Shown: positions 45,575-58,219 of the stretch, one piece after another | How the letters are laid out: every line of letters starts with the position of its first letter | How positions within the stretch are numbered: position 1 is the first letter of the stretch | Assembly (NCBI GenBank): GCA_965153355.1 | Contig: OZ231127.1 | Location: 84,754,001-84,818,000 of the forward strand | Origin: Flaccisagitta enflata | Taxonomy: Eukaryota; Chaetognatha; Sagittoidea; Aphragmophora | Direction: 5' to 3' | Length of the DNA stretch: 64,000 nt | The notes under the pieces: generated by a model | What the model was told of the DNA's origin: nothing | Databases searched by the model: none | What the model saw: only the letters and a program-made list of their open reading frames with translations | Program-made: the position numbers and the translations under genes

Positions 45575-45775
45575 TTTTAGTCACATACTACGCGACTCAA
45601 CACCGCGCTTTGTCGGTCTGTTCATCTGTCCGTCGGTCTGTCCGTTGGTCCTGTCCGTCACACTTTACTTTATTTGGGTTTTTGCGGTCTTTGGCCTCAC
45701 TGCTCCTGCCCAAATGATCAAGTGACCTCATACACAGTCCCTGACTGGGGCAACCGTGTATCCGGCCTTGTTTTT
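45575..45775 (+). mobile_element. Family A1 element
   Basis: 'ttttagtcacatactacgcg', 'actcaacaccgcgctttgtc', CCGTCGGTCTGTCCGTTGG array, 'cacactttactttatttggg', 'tgctcctgcccaaatgatca', then a shortened tail 'ccctgactggggcaaccgtg', 'tatccggccttg'. Confidence 0.8.
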
Positions 45776-45844
45776 TTCTTGTTTGGGTTTCTTGATTGAA
45801 TGCAGCCCTTTTTTTTAGAAGTCATGTGCTTGAAGAGCCAAACA

Positions 45845-46058
45845 CTTTCAAAAGCGTTTGATGGTCATTGGTCACCAATTGTCTTTTGTGTCTTTGTCTT
45901 TGTCTTTGTCTTTGTCTTTGTCTTTATCGCCATTGTCCTTTGTGCGGCATTTGAGAAGATGTGGGAGTAACGGCAGCTCCAAAAAGACTAGCAACATTTG
46001 ATTCCAGCCATGAATTTGGACCTTGAGGCTGGGATTCTAGGCCTCAACGCCGAGCATG
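45845..46058 (+). mobile_element. Family B element, decayed
   Basis: 'caaaagcgtttgatggtcat' matches the B terminus; a CTTTGT hexamer array (45885-45928), 'ggcagctccaaaaagac' and a single 'ccttgaggctgggattctag' core unit follow, leading into a TG tract. Confidence 0.5.
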
Positions 46059-46060
46059 GA

Positions 46061-46230
<170 letters not shown>

Positions 46231-46617
46231 GTGCTTTGCAATTGTAATTTGGCAATTACTCGTTGGGCATATTTCATGTCAAGGCTTTTAGAAATCAAGG
46301 TAACTCTACGTTTAGCGAGTTTTTGTGTGTGCCTACTGCCATATTGATAAGTAAAAATAAATCCCTGCTTCGTTTCAAAAACGCATGCCCGTAACAAAAA
46401 GTGACTTGCCAAAAAAAAAAAGAAAAAAAGAATTGAAAAGGTTAGTAAAAAAAGAATTTGAAAAAGGAAGAACAAAACTAAGAGAGAGATGACAGGAGAA
46501 ACAGGGAAAAGAGAGAGAGAGAGAGAAAAAAAAAGAGAAAAAGAGAGAGAAAAGGAAATAATGGGTTCGTGGAGAAAATGCAGTCTCTGGCTTGCAGAAC
46601 TTTTGACATTCTTTGAG

Positions 46618-46938
46618 AGATGGAAAGCCTTGAGGGTACAAGTTGATGTGCAAAAGAATGAAGAAATGATAGACAGACCGACAGACAGACAGAAAGATAA
46701 TCAGACAGATAGGCACAGAGGCAGATATACTGTCAGACATACAGAGACATAGACATTAGGGTACGAGTTGAAGTGCAAACGTATAAAGAAATAATAGATA
46801 GAAAGACAGACAGATAGACCGACAGACCGACGGATAAAAAGACGGATAGACACATGGACACATATATTGGCACGTTGATGTGCAAATAAATGAAGTAATG
46901 ACAGACAGACAGACTGACAGACAGACAGACAGACAGAC

Positions 46939-46995
<57 letters not shown>

Positions 46996-47190
46996 TATAG
47001 ACAGATAGGCAGACAGACAAAGAGATAGACAGACAAAGAGACATACAGACGAAGAGACAAATGGAAAGATAGACAGATAGACAGATAGGCAGACAGACAG
47101 ACAGACAGACAGACAAAGACACAGACATTAAAAGGAAGCCTTGAGGATACATGCTGAGATGCAAATGAACGAGAAAAAATCAAGAGGAAA
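46618..47190 (+). repeat. Compound minisatellite: conserved unit alternating with (ACAG)n
   Basis: Four copies of a unit like GGGTACAAGTTGATGTGCAA plus 'atgaagaaatgatagacaga' begin near 46634, 46759, 46869 and 47145, each but the last followed by ACAG/ATAG repeats of different length. Two copies are also preceded by 'ggaaagccttgag' or 'ggaagccttgag'. Confidence 0.85.
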
Positions 47191-47289
47191 GCGAAAAATG
47201 GATGACAAATGAAGAAAAAGTGAAAAAGAAATAGTTGGGGTAGAAAACTGATATATGAAAAAAAACCACATAAACACACGCACAGACAC

Positions 47290-47439
<150 letters not shown>

Positions 47440-47564
47440 AAAAAAAGGAAGAGAGCTATGTGGAGAAATAAGCAGACAGTCAGACAATGATAGAGAGATC
47501 TTGAGTGATCGGGAACTTTATCGAGCCTCAGGTGACATGAACAAGAAAACTCATCCGGTGACGT

Positions 47565-49125
47565 AAGCAAGGATCCGCAGATGACAATAAAAAGTTAGAC
47601 TCTTCAGATGTCATGAAAAAGGAAGGTACGAAATGTTATTAAATAACATGGACAAAAAAGTCCCCTAATGACATGGATGAGGTAGGATAACAAGGTGACG
47701 AGAACAAAGAGGGGCATCAGGTGACCTTAACAAGGTAAGATCATCAGATGATGAGATAAAAGAGGGTCATCAGGTGACCTAAACAAGGAAGGATCATCTG
47801 GTGACAAGATCAAAGAGCATCATCAGGTGACCTTAACAAGGTAGGATCATCAGCTGATGAGATAAAAGAGTGTCATCAGGTAACCTAAACAAGGAAGGAT
47901 CATCTGGTGACAAGATCAAAGAGCGTCATCAGGTGACATGAACAAGGAAGAAATATCAGGAGACGAGATCAAAGGGGGTCATCAGGTGACCTAAACAAGG
48001 AAGGATCATAAGGTGACATGATCAAAGAGGGTCAACAGGTGACAAGATCAAAGAGGGTCTTCAGGTGAAAAGATCATAGAGGGTACCTGAGTGATCAGGT
48101 GACATAAACAAGGAAGGATCATCAGGTGACATAAACAAGGAGTCATTTTAAGTGAGATGATCAAAGAGGGTCATCAGCTCAGGTGACCTTAACAAGGAAG
48201 GATCATCAGGTGACGAGGTCATAGAGGGTCATAAGGTGACATAAACAAGGAAGGAATATCAGGAGACGAGATCAAAGGGGGTCATCACGTGACCTAAACA
48301 AGGAAGGATCATAAAGTGACATGATCAAAGAGGGTCATCAGGTGACAAGATCAAAGAGGGTCCTCAGGTGACAAGATCATAGAGGATGATCAGGTTACAT
48401 AAACAAGGAAGAATCATAAGGTGACATGATCAAAGAGGGTCATCAGGTGACAAGATCAAAGAGGGTCTTCAGGTGAAAAGATCATAGAGGGTACCTGGGT
48501 ACCTGGGTAAGCATTAGTGTTTTGGGTTAGACTCAGAATGGATGTTTGCTAAGTTAGTTTTGCTAAATGGAAAACTAGGAGTGATGCGCGTAGTAACTAG
48601 TCAGTGAGGGCTCACAAGGCCCTCTTCCATATTTTTAGTTTGGGTACAGTGAGGGATGTTGTTCCACCTGTCATAAACAAGGAAGGATCATCAGGTGACA
48701 TAAACAAGGAGTCATTTTAAGTGAGATGATCAAAGAGGGTCATCAGCTCAGGTGACCTTAACAAGGAAGGATCATCAGGTGACGAGGTCATAGAGGGTCA
48801 TAAGGTGACATAAACAAGGAAGGAATATCAGGAGACAAGATCAAAGGGGGTCATCACGTGACCTAAACAAGGAAGGATCATAAGGTGACATGATCAAAGA
48901 GGGTCATCAGGTGACAAGATCAAAGAGGGTCCTCAGGTGACAAGATCATAGAGGATGATCAGGTTACATAAACAAGGAAGAATCATAAGGTGACATGATC
49001 AAAGAGGGTCATCAGGTGACAAGATCAAAGAGGGTCCTCAGGTGACAAGATCAAAGAGGGTTATCAGGTGATCTAAACAAGGAAGGATCATCAGGTGACA
49101 AGAACAAAGAGGGTCATCAGGTGGC
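47565..49125 (+). repeat. ATCAGGTGAC minisatellite with a higher-order duplication
   Basis: Units of about 26 bp (GGTCATCAGGTGACCTAAAC, AAGGAAGGATCATCAGGTGA, CAAGATCAAAGAGGGTC...) alternate in pairs. Bases 48103-48460 and 48672-49029 are almost identical at an offset of 569 bp, separated by unique sequence that includes 'gttttgggttagactcagaa'. No coding frame of note. Confidence 0.93.
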
Positions 49126-49387
49126 TTTTTCATGCTGGTTTTTCAAGTGAGAGGAGTTCAAGATGGAAAAGCATCTCTCCCATTTTTTCCCTGATCACGG
49201 AAAAAATGTAGAAAAAGGCAAAAAAGGTAGAAAAAAGAACCAAAATGAAATCAAGACGTGCGTGATCGTGAGTTAGATCTTTGGTTGTGGTCGTTGAACA
49301 AAGTAAGATCTTACACAAGTGAGCACACAAGTTCTCATACCAAAACTAGCAACACCCCCCCCCCACATACAAGCGAATGGGTAGGGT
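49126..49387. other. Unique region
   Basis: No element or gene recognised. Confidence 0.6.
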
Positions 49388-49740
<353 letters not shown>

Positions 49741-50710
49741 GGAGGCCTTTTAGAACAGACAGGCTGCTAGAGCCGGTCAGGTCTTATGGTCATTTCCACA
49801 ATAAACCAGCCCAGCTGAAATTCATGATGTTACAGGCAAAAAAATTATTATTACTATGCTAATCCTTTTTTTTATGATAGAAGCTGTTGTAACACATTAC
49901 GTGGGATTCAGTACCTAGCTAATATCCTTCATACATAAAATTTTGATAGGCTGTGTAGCAAAAAATAGGCTAAAATCACCCCCTCTTTTATGTCACACTG
50001 ATGTCACACTGAAAACCACTATGAAAAAGACATCAAAAAATCATCAAACTTACCCAACTATAGTTCATTTTTGTTTAATTGCAATCCCTAAAGAAGAACT
50101 AAAGATTTCATGGTGAGCAGTTGTCATTTACTACGGAAAAATTTCACTTTAAGTTGATTTGTCTGAAGTGATGATCTATTTGATTTTGACATATAGTAGT
50201 ATATAACATGTTAAATGGTGATATCTTAAGTATTATGGAGAATTTCTTTTTTCCCCCTTTAGTACAGACATAACCAAAGTTGCATGCATAATTTCAGACC
50301 TTAATGTCAATTCTAGCTAAAGATATTGGTTTTTGAAGAGAGTGACCTAATATGTTAACACCCTGTTACACTTATGTTACTTTGATTATGTCAAAAATTA
50401 ATATAGTCGAACACATTTTAAGTATTAGAATATTTTTTTTATATGATCTAAAACAGTATCAAGTTTTGAGCAGAGGGTTCAAATTTCAAGCTATTAGGTA
50501 TGACCGTTATGAAATTATGACATTTTTATCAATGTTAACGAATTCAGTCGCATAATTTCCGCCAGTCTAGTTTATTGTGGAAACAACCTTATGCGCTGCC
50601 GAGTACGGTTGGGTTGTTCAGCCGTGAATGAAGCCTCAAATCGGCTTAGATTACTCGGATGGGCAGCCTCGGAAAAAGAAGGCGGAGAAACAAGAAACAA
50701 GCATAAATTG
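49741..50710. other. Unique AT-rich region, about 970 bp
   Basis: No microsatellite, recognised element or convincing coding frame. The longest repeat-free stretch in this half of the window. Confidence 0.55.
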
Positions 50711-51108
<398 letters not shown>

Positions 51109-51266
51109 GATTTGCACGGTTACGGTGGAGCAATGTTTCTCACAATTGCTTTTCCGCGTAGACCAATTTATGAAATGATTTGACGAGATTAAGACAGGTT
51201 GTCCAATATTAGCTTTCCGCAGCGAAACAGTTCCATTTGTGGATCATTGTCAAAGAATTCTATGGT

Positions 51267-51604
<338 letters not shown>

Positions 51605-51792
51605 TAAGAACACGCGGAATCGCACACTGACTGATTTAAATATAAAGGACAAGAGACTGAGAGTGGTAGCATATGTTTGGCGCGACACAGATATCTATAT
51701 AATTGAAAGAGAGGAAGCAATAGCAATAGAAATGAGCAGAAAGGAAAAGGGGAAGACAGCCGTAAAAACATTAAGACATCTGAGAAAGTAAT

Positions 51793-51915
<123 letters not shown>

Positions 51916-52229
51916 TCTTCTACTACCTAGGTAAAAAGTCTTCGTTCACTTGATGAGGATGTTCATTTCCTGAATAGATATTACATGGTTTGGGGTTTTC
52001 TCTCTTTCTTTACTTTATCTGCTGTCCAGCCTAGGCTAAGACTGCCTCTATTTGGCTTAGTGACCTTTTTCTGAGTTCTAATACAAATTATGCCAAGACA
52101 TGTCACCGCATATTTTAGTGCATTTTTTTAGCTAATCAGTTGATACTATCAATTCTTTCTGTTCCAGAGGCTTGATTTCAGGCAAAACGTTTTAAATTGT
52201 CGTGAAATCGGGACTTAATGGACACTCAT

Positions 52230-54975
52230 TAGCCCACTATAAAAACACGCTTTTTCATGGTGAGGCTCTCTATCCAAGGAATCTGGCTCAAAATCATGTA
52301 TATAGATAGTCCATCACAAAAATTTGACCATGGGGCTTCTCTAAAGTGTGCCCGCCACACCCCTCCTAATGCATAAGTGGTGGTGTTGTTTTCTTCACAT
52401 AGTCATATTTTACTCATCTTTGTAAGCTTATATCGCCTTAACGAATAAAGCTACTGACCTCAATTTGGGCTCATTTCAAAGAGCTTTACTTACTCTTTAA
52501 AATGAGCCCAAGTTGAGATCATTAGCTTTGTTCATTTAGAAGCAGTTGTCTTCCAAAGTTGATGTCTTATTGGAGTAAATGAAACTAAATATTGATTTTT
52601 ATCACAACTTTGCAAGCTTTTATCTCCTAAATGAATAAAGCTACTGACCTCTACTTGGGCTCATTTTGGAGAGCTTTAGTTACTCTTTAAAATAAGCCCA
52701 AGTTGAGGTCTGTAACTTTCTTTGTTAAGAAGCAGTTGTTTTACAAAGCTGATGTCTTCATGAAGAAAATAGTAATCCTTGTCAATAAACTAAAATTCAA
52801 TAATTTGACTTTTTCTTCGACCCCATTGTAGTCAGGTGATGCACTGGCTCATTGGTAATTGCCGTCTACTGGGGGTAGATAAATAGATAACGGGGGTTTG
52901 AGACCCAGAAAGGGCCCCTAAAGAGCCCACATGGCCTAAAAAAAATAAAAGTGCCCCAAATACTGAAAAAAATGTTTTTTTCTGCTTAAAGGTGTCCCAG
53001 TGGTACATAAACTTCTCAGTTATTTCCATCTAGTGTGGCAGGAGATGTACAGATGGTTAATAGTGGGTTTGGACCCTTAGGGGCCCTTTGAAGAGCCCTT
53101 TAGGGCACAGAAATGGCAAAAATGGCGTAAAGATTGAAAAATACTTACTTTTCTGCTTTGAAGCACCCTGGAAGTAGTCCAACTCATCAGTATTTCCCGT
53201 ATAGCGTGGTGGGATACGTACAGGTGAATTACTGAAGATTTGGATTCCTAGGGGCCCCCTTGAAGACCCTGAGTGAACCAAAAAAGCCCGAAATGCATTG
53301 GAAGAATATCATCTTATGTTTTTTCTCTGTTCTGCTGCACTCAATTGAGACACTGCCTTGTAAGTCACTGCAATGTAGTCATGAAAAAGATGTGTAAAGA
53401 GTCAGGGGGTCTTGAGTCCCCCAGAGGCCACTTAAGAGCTTCCAAGGACATGAGAATAGAGCAAAAATGCTAGAAAATTGAGCAGCGTTCAATTTTTGGG
53501 CAGCGGCCCCAAAGAGGACAAAGTCCTTTAGAACACTTTTGTTCATCCGTTTGTTGGTTCATTTGTTCATCCGTCCATTCATGTTCATCCCCCAGCCTCC
53601 TCATCAAGCCTCAAATCTGGCCTCAAATCTAGCCTCAAATCTGTCCTTTGAGACCTCAAATCTGGCCTCTTAGACCTTGAATCTGGCCCCTCAGGTCTCA
53701 AATCCAGCCTCCCAGGCCTCAAATCCAGCCTCTCAGGCCTCAAACCCAGCCTATCAGGCCTCAAACCCAGCCTATCAGGCCTAAAATCTGGCCATTAAGA
53801 CCTCAAATTAGGCTTTCCAGGCCTCAAATTCAAACCTGGCCTCTCAGGCCTCAAATTAGCTATCTAAGCAGCGTCATGGTAAAATGCAGCAGAAAACAAA
53901 AAAGAACATAAGATGATATTCTACCATTTTGGGGCCCTTTGAGATCCTTAAGGAGGCCCCCAGGGGTCTTGATTTTCTGTAATAAACCTGTACATATCCC
54001 ACCACACATGATAGGAATGACTGATGAGTCAAGACTACTACTAAAGTGCACCAATGCAGAAAAGTAAGTATTTTTCAATCTTGGAACAATTTTGGCTATT
54101 TTTGAGCCCCAAAAGACCTTTCAAAGGCCCCCAGGGGTTCGAACTCTCTGTTAACTATCTGTTCATCTCCTGCCACACTAGATGGAAATTACCAATGAGT
54201 CAGTGTACTACTAGGATACCCCAAGGCATAAAAAAGCATTTTTTTAAGTATTGGGTTCATTTTTTCCATTATTGAGGCCATGTGGGCTTTTTGAAGGGCC
54301 CTCTGCGGGTCCCAAACCCGCATTATCCATTGGTTCTTCTACCCCCACAGTAAATGGCAGTTACCAATGAGCCAGTGTATCACCTGACTATAATGGGGTA
54401 AGAAAAAACAAAATATGAAATTTAAGTTTAATGACAAAATTACTTTTTTCTTCATGAAGACATCAGCTTTGTAAGACGACTGCTTCTTAACAAATGAAGT
54501 TACAGACCTCAACTTGTGCTCATTTTAAAAAGTAATAAAAGCTATATAAATTGAGCTTAAGTTGAGGTCAGTAGCTTTATTCGTCAGGGAGATACAAGCT
54601 TGCAAAGTTGTGAAAAAAATCAATATTTTCTCCAAAAAGGCATCAACTTTGGAAGAAAACTGCTTCTAAATGAATACAGCTGATCATCTCAACTTGAGCT
54701 CATTTTAAAGAGTAAGTGAAGTTCTTCAAAATGAGCCCAAATTGAGGTCACTAGCTTTATTCTTTTAGGAGATATAGGTTTACAAAGATGGGTAATATAT
54801 GACGATGTCAAAAAAACAACACCACTAATTTTGCATAAGGAGGGGTGTGGCGGGCACACTTTAGAGAAGCCCCAAGGTCAAATTTTTATGATGGACTATC
54901 TATATACATGATTTTGAGCCAGATTCCTTGGATAGAGAGCCTCACCATGAAAAAGCGTGTTTTTATAGTGGGCTA
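52230..54975. mobile_element. hAT-like foldback element, 2.75 kb, 8-bp duplication
   Basis: Inverted ends TAGCCCACTATAAAAACACG and its complement, flanked by an exact 8-bp direct repeat ACACTCAT (52222-52229; 54976-54983). Arms of over 1 kb (52230-53480; 53870-54975) contain smaller palindromes built on 'aataaagctactgacctc' and repeated 'ggggcccttt' blocks. The centre is occupied by a B' element. No transposase frame. Confidence 0.85.
53497..53868 (+). mobile_element. Family B' element in the loop of the hAT-like palindrome
   Basis: Head 'gggcagcggccccaaagagg', 'acaaagtcctttagaacact', 'gttcatccgtttgttgg', then CAGGCCTCAAATCCAGCCT units to 'ggcctcaaattagctatcta'. The inverse head seen in complete B' copies is missing. 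Confidence 0.75.
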
Positions 54976-55016
54976 ACACTCATATGTTGGATGATATAAA
55001 AATCCTTATTGATATA

Positions 55017-55172
55017 GGGTGCGTCTGCATTCACCATCTTATTTGGATATTTTATCTGGATATAAATAACCGGATATTCTACAAAGTGAATTTACAAAAT
55101 TTACTCTATGAAATATCCGGATATTAATATCCAAATAAAATATCCGAATAAGCTGATTAATGCAGACACACC
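55017..55172. mobile_element. 156-bp MITE with 48-bp inverted repeats
   Basis: Ends GGGTGCGTCTGCATTCACCA and the complement of GGTGTGTCTGCATTAATCAG; inverted similarity extends about 48 bp into 'atttggatattttatctgg'. Flanked by TATA on both sides (55013-55016; 55173-55176), so a TA or TATA duplication. Superfamily unresolved. Confidence 0.75.
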
Positions 55173-55177
55173 TATAG

Positions 55178-55356
55178 TAAATCTACCAAAACAATGCGAT
55201 GACTTCCATGTTGACAAATGCGCTTTCCAAAACAGATTCACCTCTGATTTTTCTACATTTTCAAAAAATGGTAATCATCCTCAAATCGCTCTCATTTCTA
55301 AACGCTTTGAGCCAGAGGAATGGGATTGGTCCCAAATGATAGAACTTTCGAAGTAG
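55178..55356 (+). CDS. Candidate exon abutting a MITE
   Basis: Reads VNLPKQCDDFHVDKCAFQNR, FTSDFSTFSKNGNHPQIALI, SKRFEPEEWDWSQMIELSK and TAG (55354-55356). Non-repetitive, acidic, two Trp. The open frame continues into the MITE, so the native 5' boundary is lost or lies at an acceptor such as 'ccaaaacag' (55236). Family not recognised. Confidence 0.3.
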
Positions 55357-55418
55357 TTTTTGAATCTCACCAATTTCCTAATCATCATTACTAGAAGTGT
55401 ATTTTTCACTGCTTATAG

Positions 55419-55533
55419 GTGAACAAGGACTTATTTCCCAGGTAGTATCCAATACTTCTACCTCTGACCAAATTCCACCAACACCATTTCCATCACCATT
55501 CGGTGGTTACACATGCTTGAGACGTTCTCTTGG
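55419..55533 (+). CDS. Candidate short exon with splice-like boundaries
   Basis: Preceded by 'tttttcactgcttatag' (pyrimidine-rich, AG) and followed by GG|GTATAG; the frame reads GEQGLISQVVSNTSTSDQIP, PTPFPSPFGGYTCLRRSLG. It may belong with the exon 60 bp upstream, although a stop codon separates them. A GA tract (55545-55571) follows. Confidence 0.2.
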
Positions 55534-55539
55534 GTATAG

Positions 55540-55575
<36 letters not shown>

Positions 55576-55599
55576 CCATGTTTTCTGCGCGACTTACTT

Positions 55600-55835
55600 C
55601 TCCTTCGGTCAACGACATGGATTCTATGCGTCTTTGTAACCCGCTATATCAGGCTCTCTGTTGGTTGATTTGTCACTTAGTCGGTAAGACTAACACTTTC
55701 AGTTATTCAGTCTGTTTGTTTACATGCGGTTAATATTTTATCATGCTCCTGCCCAAGTTCTTGAATAAGGTGTTTTTTATCACTGCCTTTGCCCACCTAA
55801 ACGCGACTGGGATAGCCGTGTATTCAGCCTTGTTT
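55600..55835 (+). mobile_element. Family A fragment, diverged
   Basis: A tail is clear: 'catgctcctgcccaagttct', 'tttgcccacctaaacgcgac', 'tgggatagccgtgtattcag', 'ccttgtttt'. The hairpin end and array are reduced to 'tctctgttggttgatttgtc'. Confidence 0.55.
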
Positions 55836-55894
55836 TCTTATCCATATACCTTTTTTACGAGTGTGAGGAGTCCTTCATTTGTATTGATGCTTAC

Positions 55895-56125
55895 CAGCCT
55901 AAGCGGTGCACCAGTCTCAGCCTCAGCGGTGCACCAGTCTCTGTCTCAGCGGTGCACCAGTCTCAGCCTCAGCGGTGCGCCAGCCTCAGTCTCAGCGGTG
56001 CACCGGTCTTAGCCTCAGCTGAGCACCAGTCCCAGCCTCAGCGGTGCACCAGTCTCAGCCTCAGCGGTGCACCAGTCTTAGCCTCAGCGGTGCACCAGTC
56101 TCAGCCTCAGCGGTGCACCAGTCTC
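55895..56125 (+). repeat. 21-bp minisatellite AGCGGTGCACCAGTCTCAGCC
   Basis: About eleven units of 21-24 bp (AGCGGTGCACCAGTCTCAGC plus CTC). All three plus frames are open and repetitive, so no coding claim is made. Confidence 0.95.
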
Positions 56126-56271
56126 AGAATCTAATCAGAGCACAATTCTTTTTATAGAAAGATAAATGATCGTTTAAGCAATATTGATGGTGGACATGGG
56201 ATCGAGATAGGGAAAGCAAGGTTTCTACTGCAGCGTTGATGAAATAAAAAACAACAGTCACATTGTCATTC

Positions 56272-56650
<379 letters not shown>

Positions 56651-56837
56651 GATTCCTGGTGCAGAGACATTTTCGTCGAACCATGACACCTTGTATACAC
56701 CATTGGGAGCGACAAAAATCGTGACAGCAAGTAATGACTTTCTGTTGCGTAAAAAGATTTTGTTCAATCTGCACTTTCATTTGCTTTTGCTTTTTTTTTT
56801 TCGTTCCTCTTTAATGCTTTTGTTTTCTTTTTTTTCA

Positions 56838-57030
56838 GTTGCAGACACGCAACTCAGTATAGGCTTTGTCCGTCCCCTGGTCCACGGGTTCTTTGCGTAC
56901 AAACGGGTGGAAACGCACATCTCTATGTTTGAATAGGTGTGCGTGTAGAGGGGGAGTGTAGGGGGGAGGGTTTATGCCCCTGCCCACCTTTCCGCAACGA
57001 AATTGTAACCCAGGATTACCCGTGTACCCG
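56838..57030 (+). mobile_element. Family A3 element
   Basis: 'cagttgcagacacgcaactc', 'agtataggctttgtccgtcc', 'gggtggaaacgcacatctct', 'tgcccctgcccacctttccg', 'caacgaaattgtaaccc', 'attacccgtgtacccg'. It passes without a break into the family C element. Confidence 0.7.
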
Positions 57031-57033
57031 TGA

Positions 57034-57260
57034 AACGCGATAACAGCGTGAACACATATTCAAGATTTTTAACTGTCCCTTGAGGGAGTGAGCGAAGTGG
57101 GCGAGCGAGCCTGTGAACGGAGCGAGCGAGCAAAGCGAGCGTAGCAAAGCGGAGTGCTGCGGAGCGAGTGAGCGGAGTGAGCGGTGCGAGCGAACAAACG
57201 TAGCGAGCGACCGAGTGGCCCTTTCAAAACGTGATCGTCTTTGACTAGAAACGCCCCCTT
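57034..57260 (-). mobile_element. Family C element (copy C6)
   Basis: Minus orientation: GAAACGCGATAACAGCGTGA, 'tcccttgagggagtgagcga', dense GAGCGAGC words, and 'tttgactagaaacgccccct'. The first end (GGGCGTGTTTC) is missing at the junction with the A3 element. Confidence 0.75.
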
Positions 57261-57272
57261 ACTATCCAGCTC

Positions 57273-57461
57273 ATGAATGTACAAACACCCAAAAAAAGGC
57301 ATTTACTTCAGATAGGGCCTGCGCTTACACAAATGAAGCTATTGATTCCTGCAGGCTTATATATATTTGAGTTCCCACGGGCAGGGTTTGGAGATGAGGA
57401 AGAAAAGAGAAACAAAAGAAAATTTGGGGAAAATATAACTTTTGGCAGTACCAAATCATAA
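57273..57461 (+). CDS. Small ORF 1 between inverted C elements, 62 codons
   Basis: ATG-initiated: MNVQTPKKRHLLQIGPALTQ, MKLLIPAGLYIFEFPRAGFG, DEEEKRNKRKFGENITFGST, KS. It has a hydrophobic middle followed by a charged stretch. Not recognised; chance remains possible. Confidence 0.25.
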   Translation: MNVQTPKKRHLLQIGPALTQMKLLIPAGLYIFEFPRAGFGDEEEKRNKRKFGENITFGSTKS

Positions 57462-57524
57462 AAACTGATTAGTAAAACACAATTTAACACTATTTAAACC
57501 TCAACTAAAGTATTTTATTGCTGT

Positions 57525-57731
57525 ATGGATGAGAAAATCATAGATTTTTTAAATGCGATGCAACGTGTTGCGGGGAAGAAAAGCAAAGGTAGGGGGAAAT
57601 CAAAAGCAACTCAATTTCATACACCCATGGATCCCAGTAAAGTCATGTTTGATAGTTTGAACATCTATTTCAAAAAGAACCAAAGTGCAGCACCAAAGTT
57701 GAAAGCTTCTTTTCAGGAGGCCGTATATTAA
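57525..57731 (+). CDS. Small ORF 2 between inverted C elements, 68 codons
   Basis: ATG-initiated: MDEKIIDFLNAMQRVAGKKS, KGRGKSKATQFHTPMDPSKV, MFDSLNIYFKKNQSAAPKLK, ASFQEAVY, then TAA. Basic, non-repetitive, and with A at -3 and G at +4 of the ATG (tgtATGG-like context). It looks more protein-like than ORF 1, 63 bp upstream in another register. Family not recognised. The pair lies between copies C6 (minus) and C7 (plus). Confidence 0.35.
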   Translation: MDEKIIDFLNAMQRVAGKKSKGRGKSKATQFHTPMDPSKVMFDSLNIYFKKNQSAAPKLKASFQEAVY

Positions 57732-57784
57732 TGAGCTAGATGATAAACGCCAAAAAAGTCATTATGAATGAAGGATAAATAAAC

Positions 57785-57843
57785 CAATCAACCGACAGAT
57801 TGACAGACAAAACGCGGGTTTTAGGGTCGCGTGCACGCGACTA
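57785..57843 (-). mobile_element. Family A 5' fragment
   Basis: 'ccgacagattgacagacaa', then 'ttagggtcgcgtgcacgcga', the A hairpin with one mismatch. Only the hairpin and a trace of the array remain. Confidence 0.55.
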
Positions 57844-57877
57844 CGAGTGCGTGTCTAGTATCAGACTATCATATTCT

Positions 57878-58115
57878 TAACGGGCCACTCGGTCGCTCGC
57901 TATGTACATTTGTTCGCTGACACCGCTCACTCCGATCACTTGCTCCACAGTGCTCCACTTTGCAGCGCTCACTTTCCTGGCTTGCTCCACTCACGGACTG
58001 GTATACTCACTTCACTCACTCCCTCGTGGGATGGTTGAAGTGAGTTTAAGTGTTACCGCTGTAAACGCGTTTATTGGGAACAATCGCGTTTGTTGTTGTC
58101 AGTAGACACACGCAC
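57878..58115 (+). mobile_element. Family C element (copy C7)
   Basis: 'taacgggccactcggtcgct', CGCTC/GCTCACTC words, 'cctcgtgggatggttgaagt', AACGCGTTTATTGGGAACAA and 'agtagacacacgcac'. A second copy of the right end alone ('ggaacaatcgcgtttgtcag', 'cagaaacacgcccta') lies at 58184-58219. Confidence 0.75.
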
Positions 58116-58219
58116 TAGAGAGATAGAGATAGAGACAGAAGAAATAGAAGGAAATGAGACAAAAATAGAGACATACGAATTAATGGGAACAATCGCGTTT
58201 GTCAGCAGAAACACGCCCT

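Noticed and set aside
47565-49125. CRISPR array or tandem regulatory E-box cluster
   Set aside because: Units are directly contiguous and diverged. CAGGTG words arise from the repeat unit, and no gene is nearby to regulate.
53057-54275. Several 60-75 codon frames inside the 52.2-55.0 kb palindrome
   Set aside because: Equivalent frames do not persist between the two arms, so they are not conserved coding sequence.
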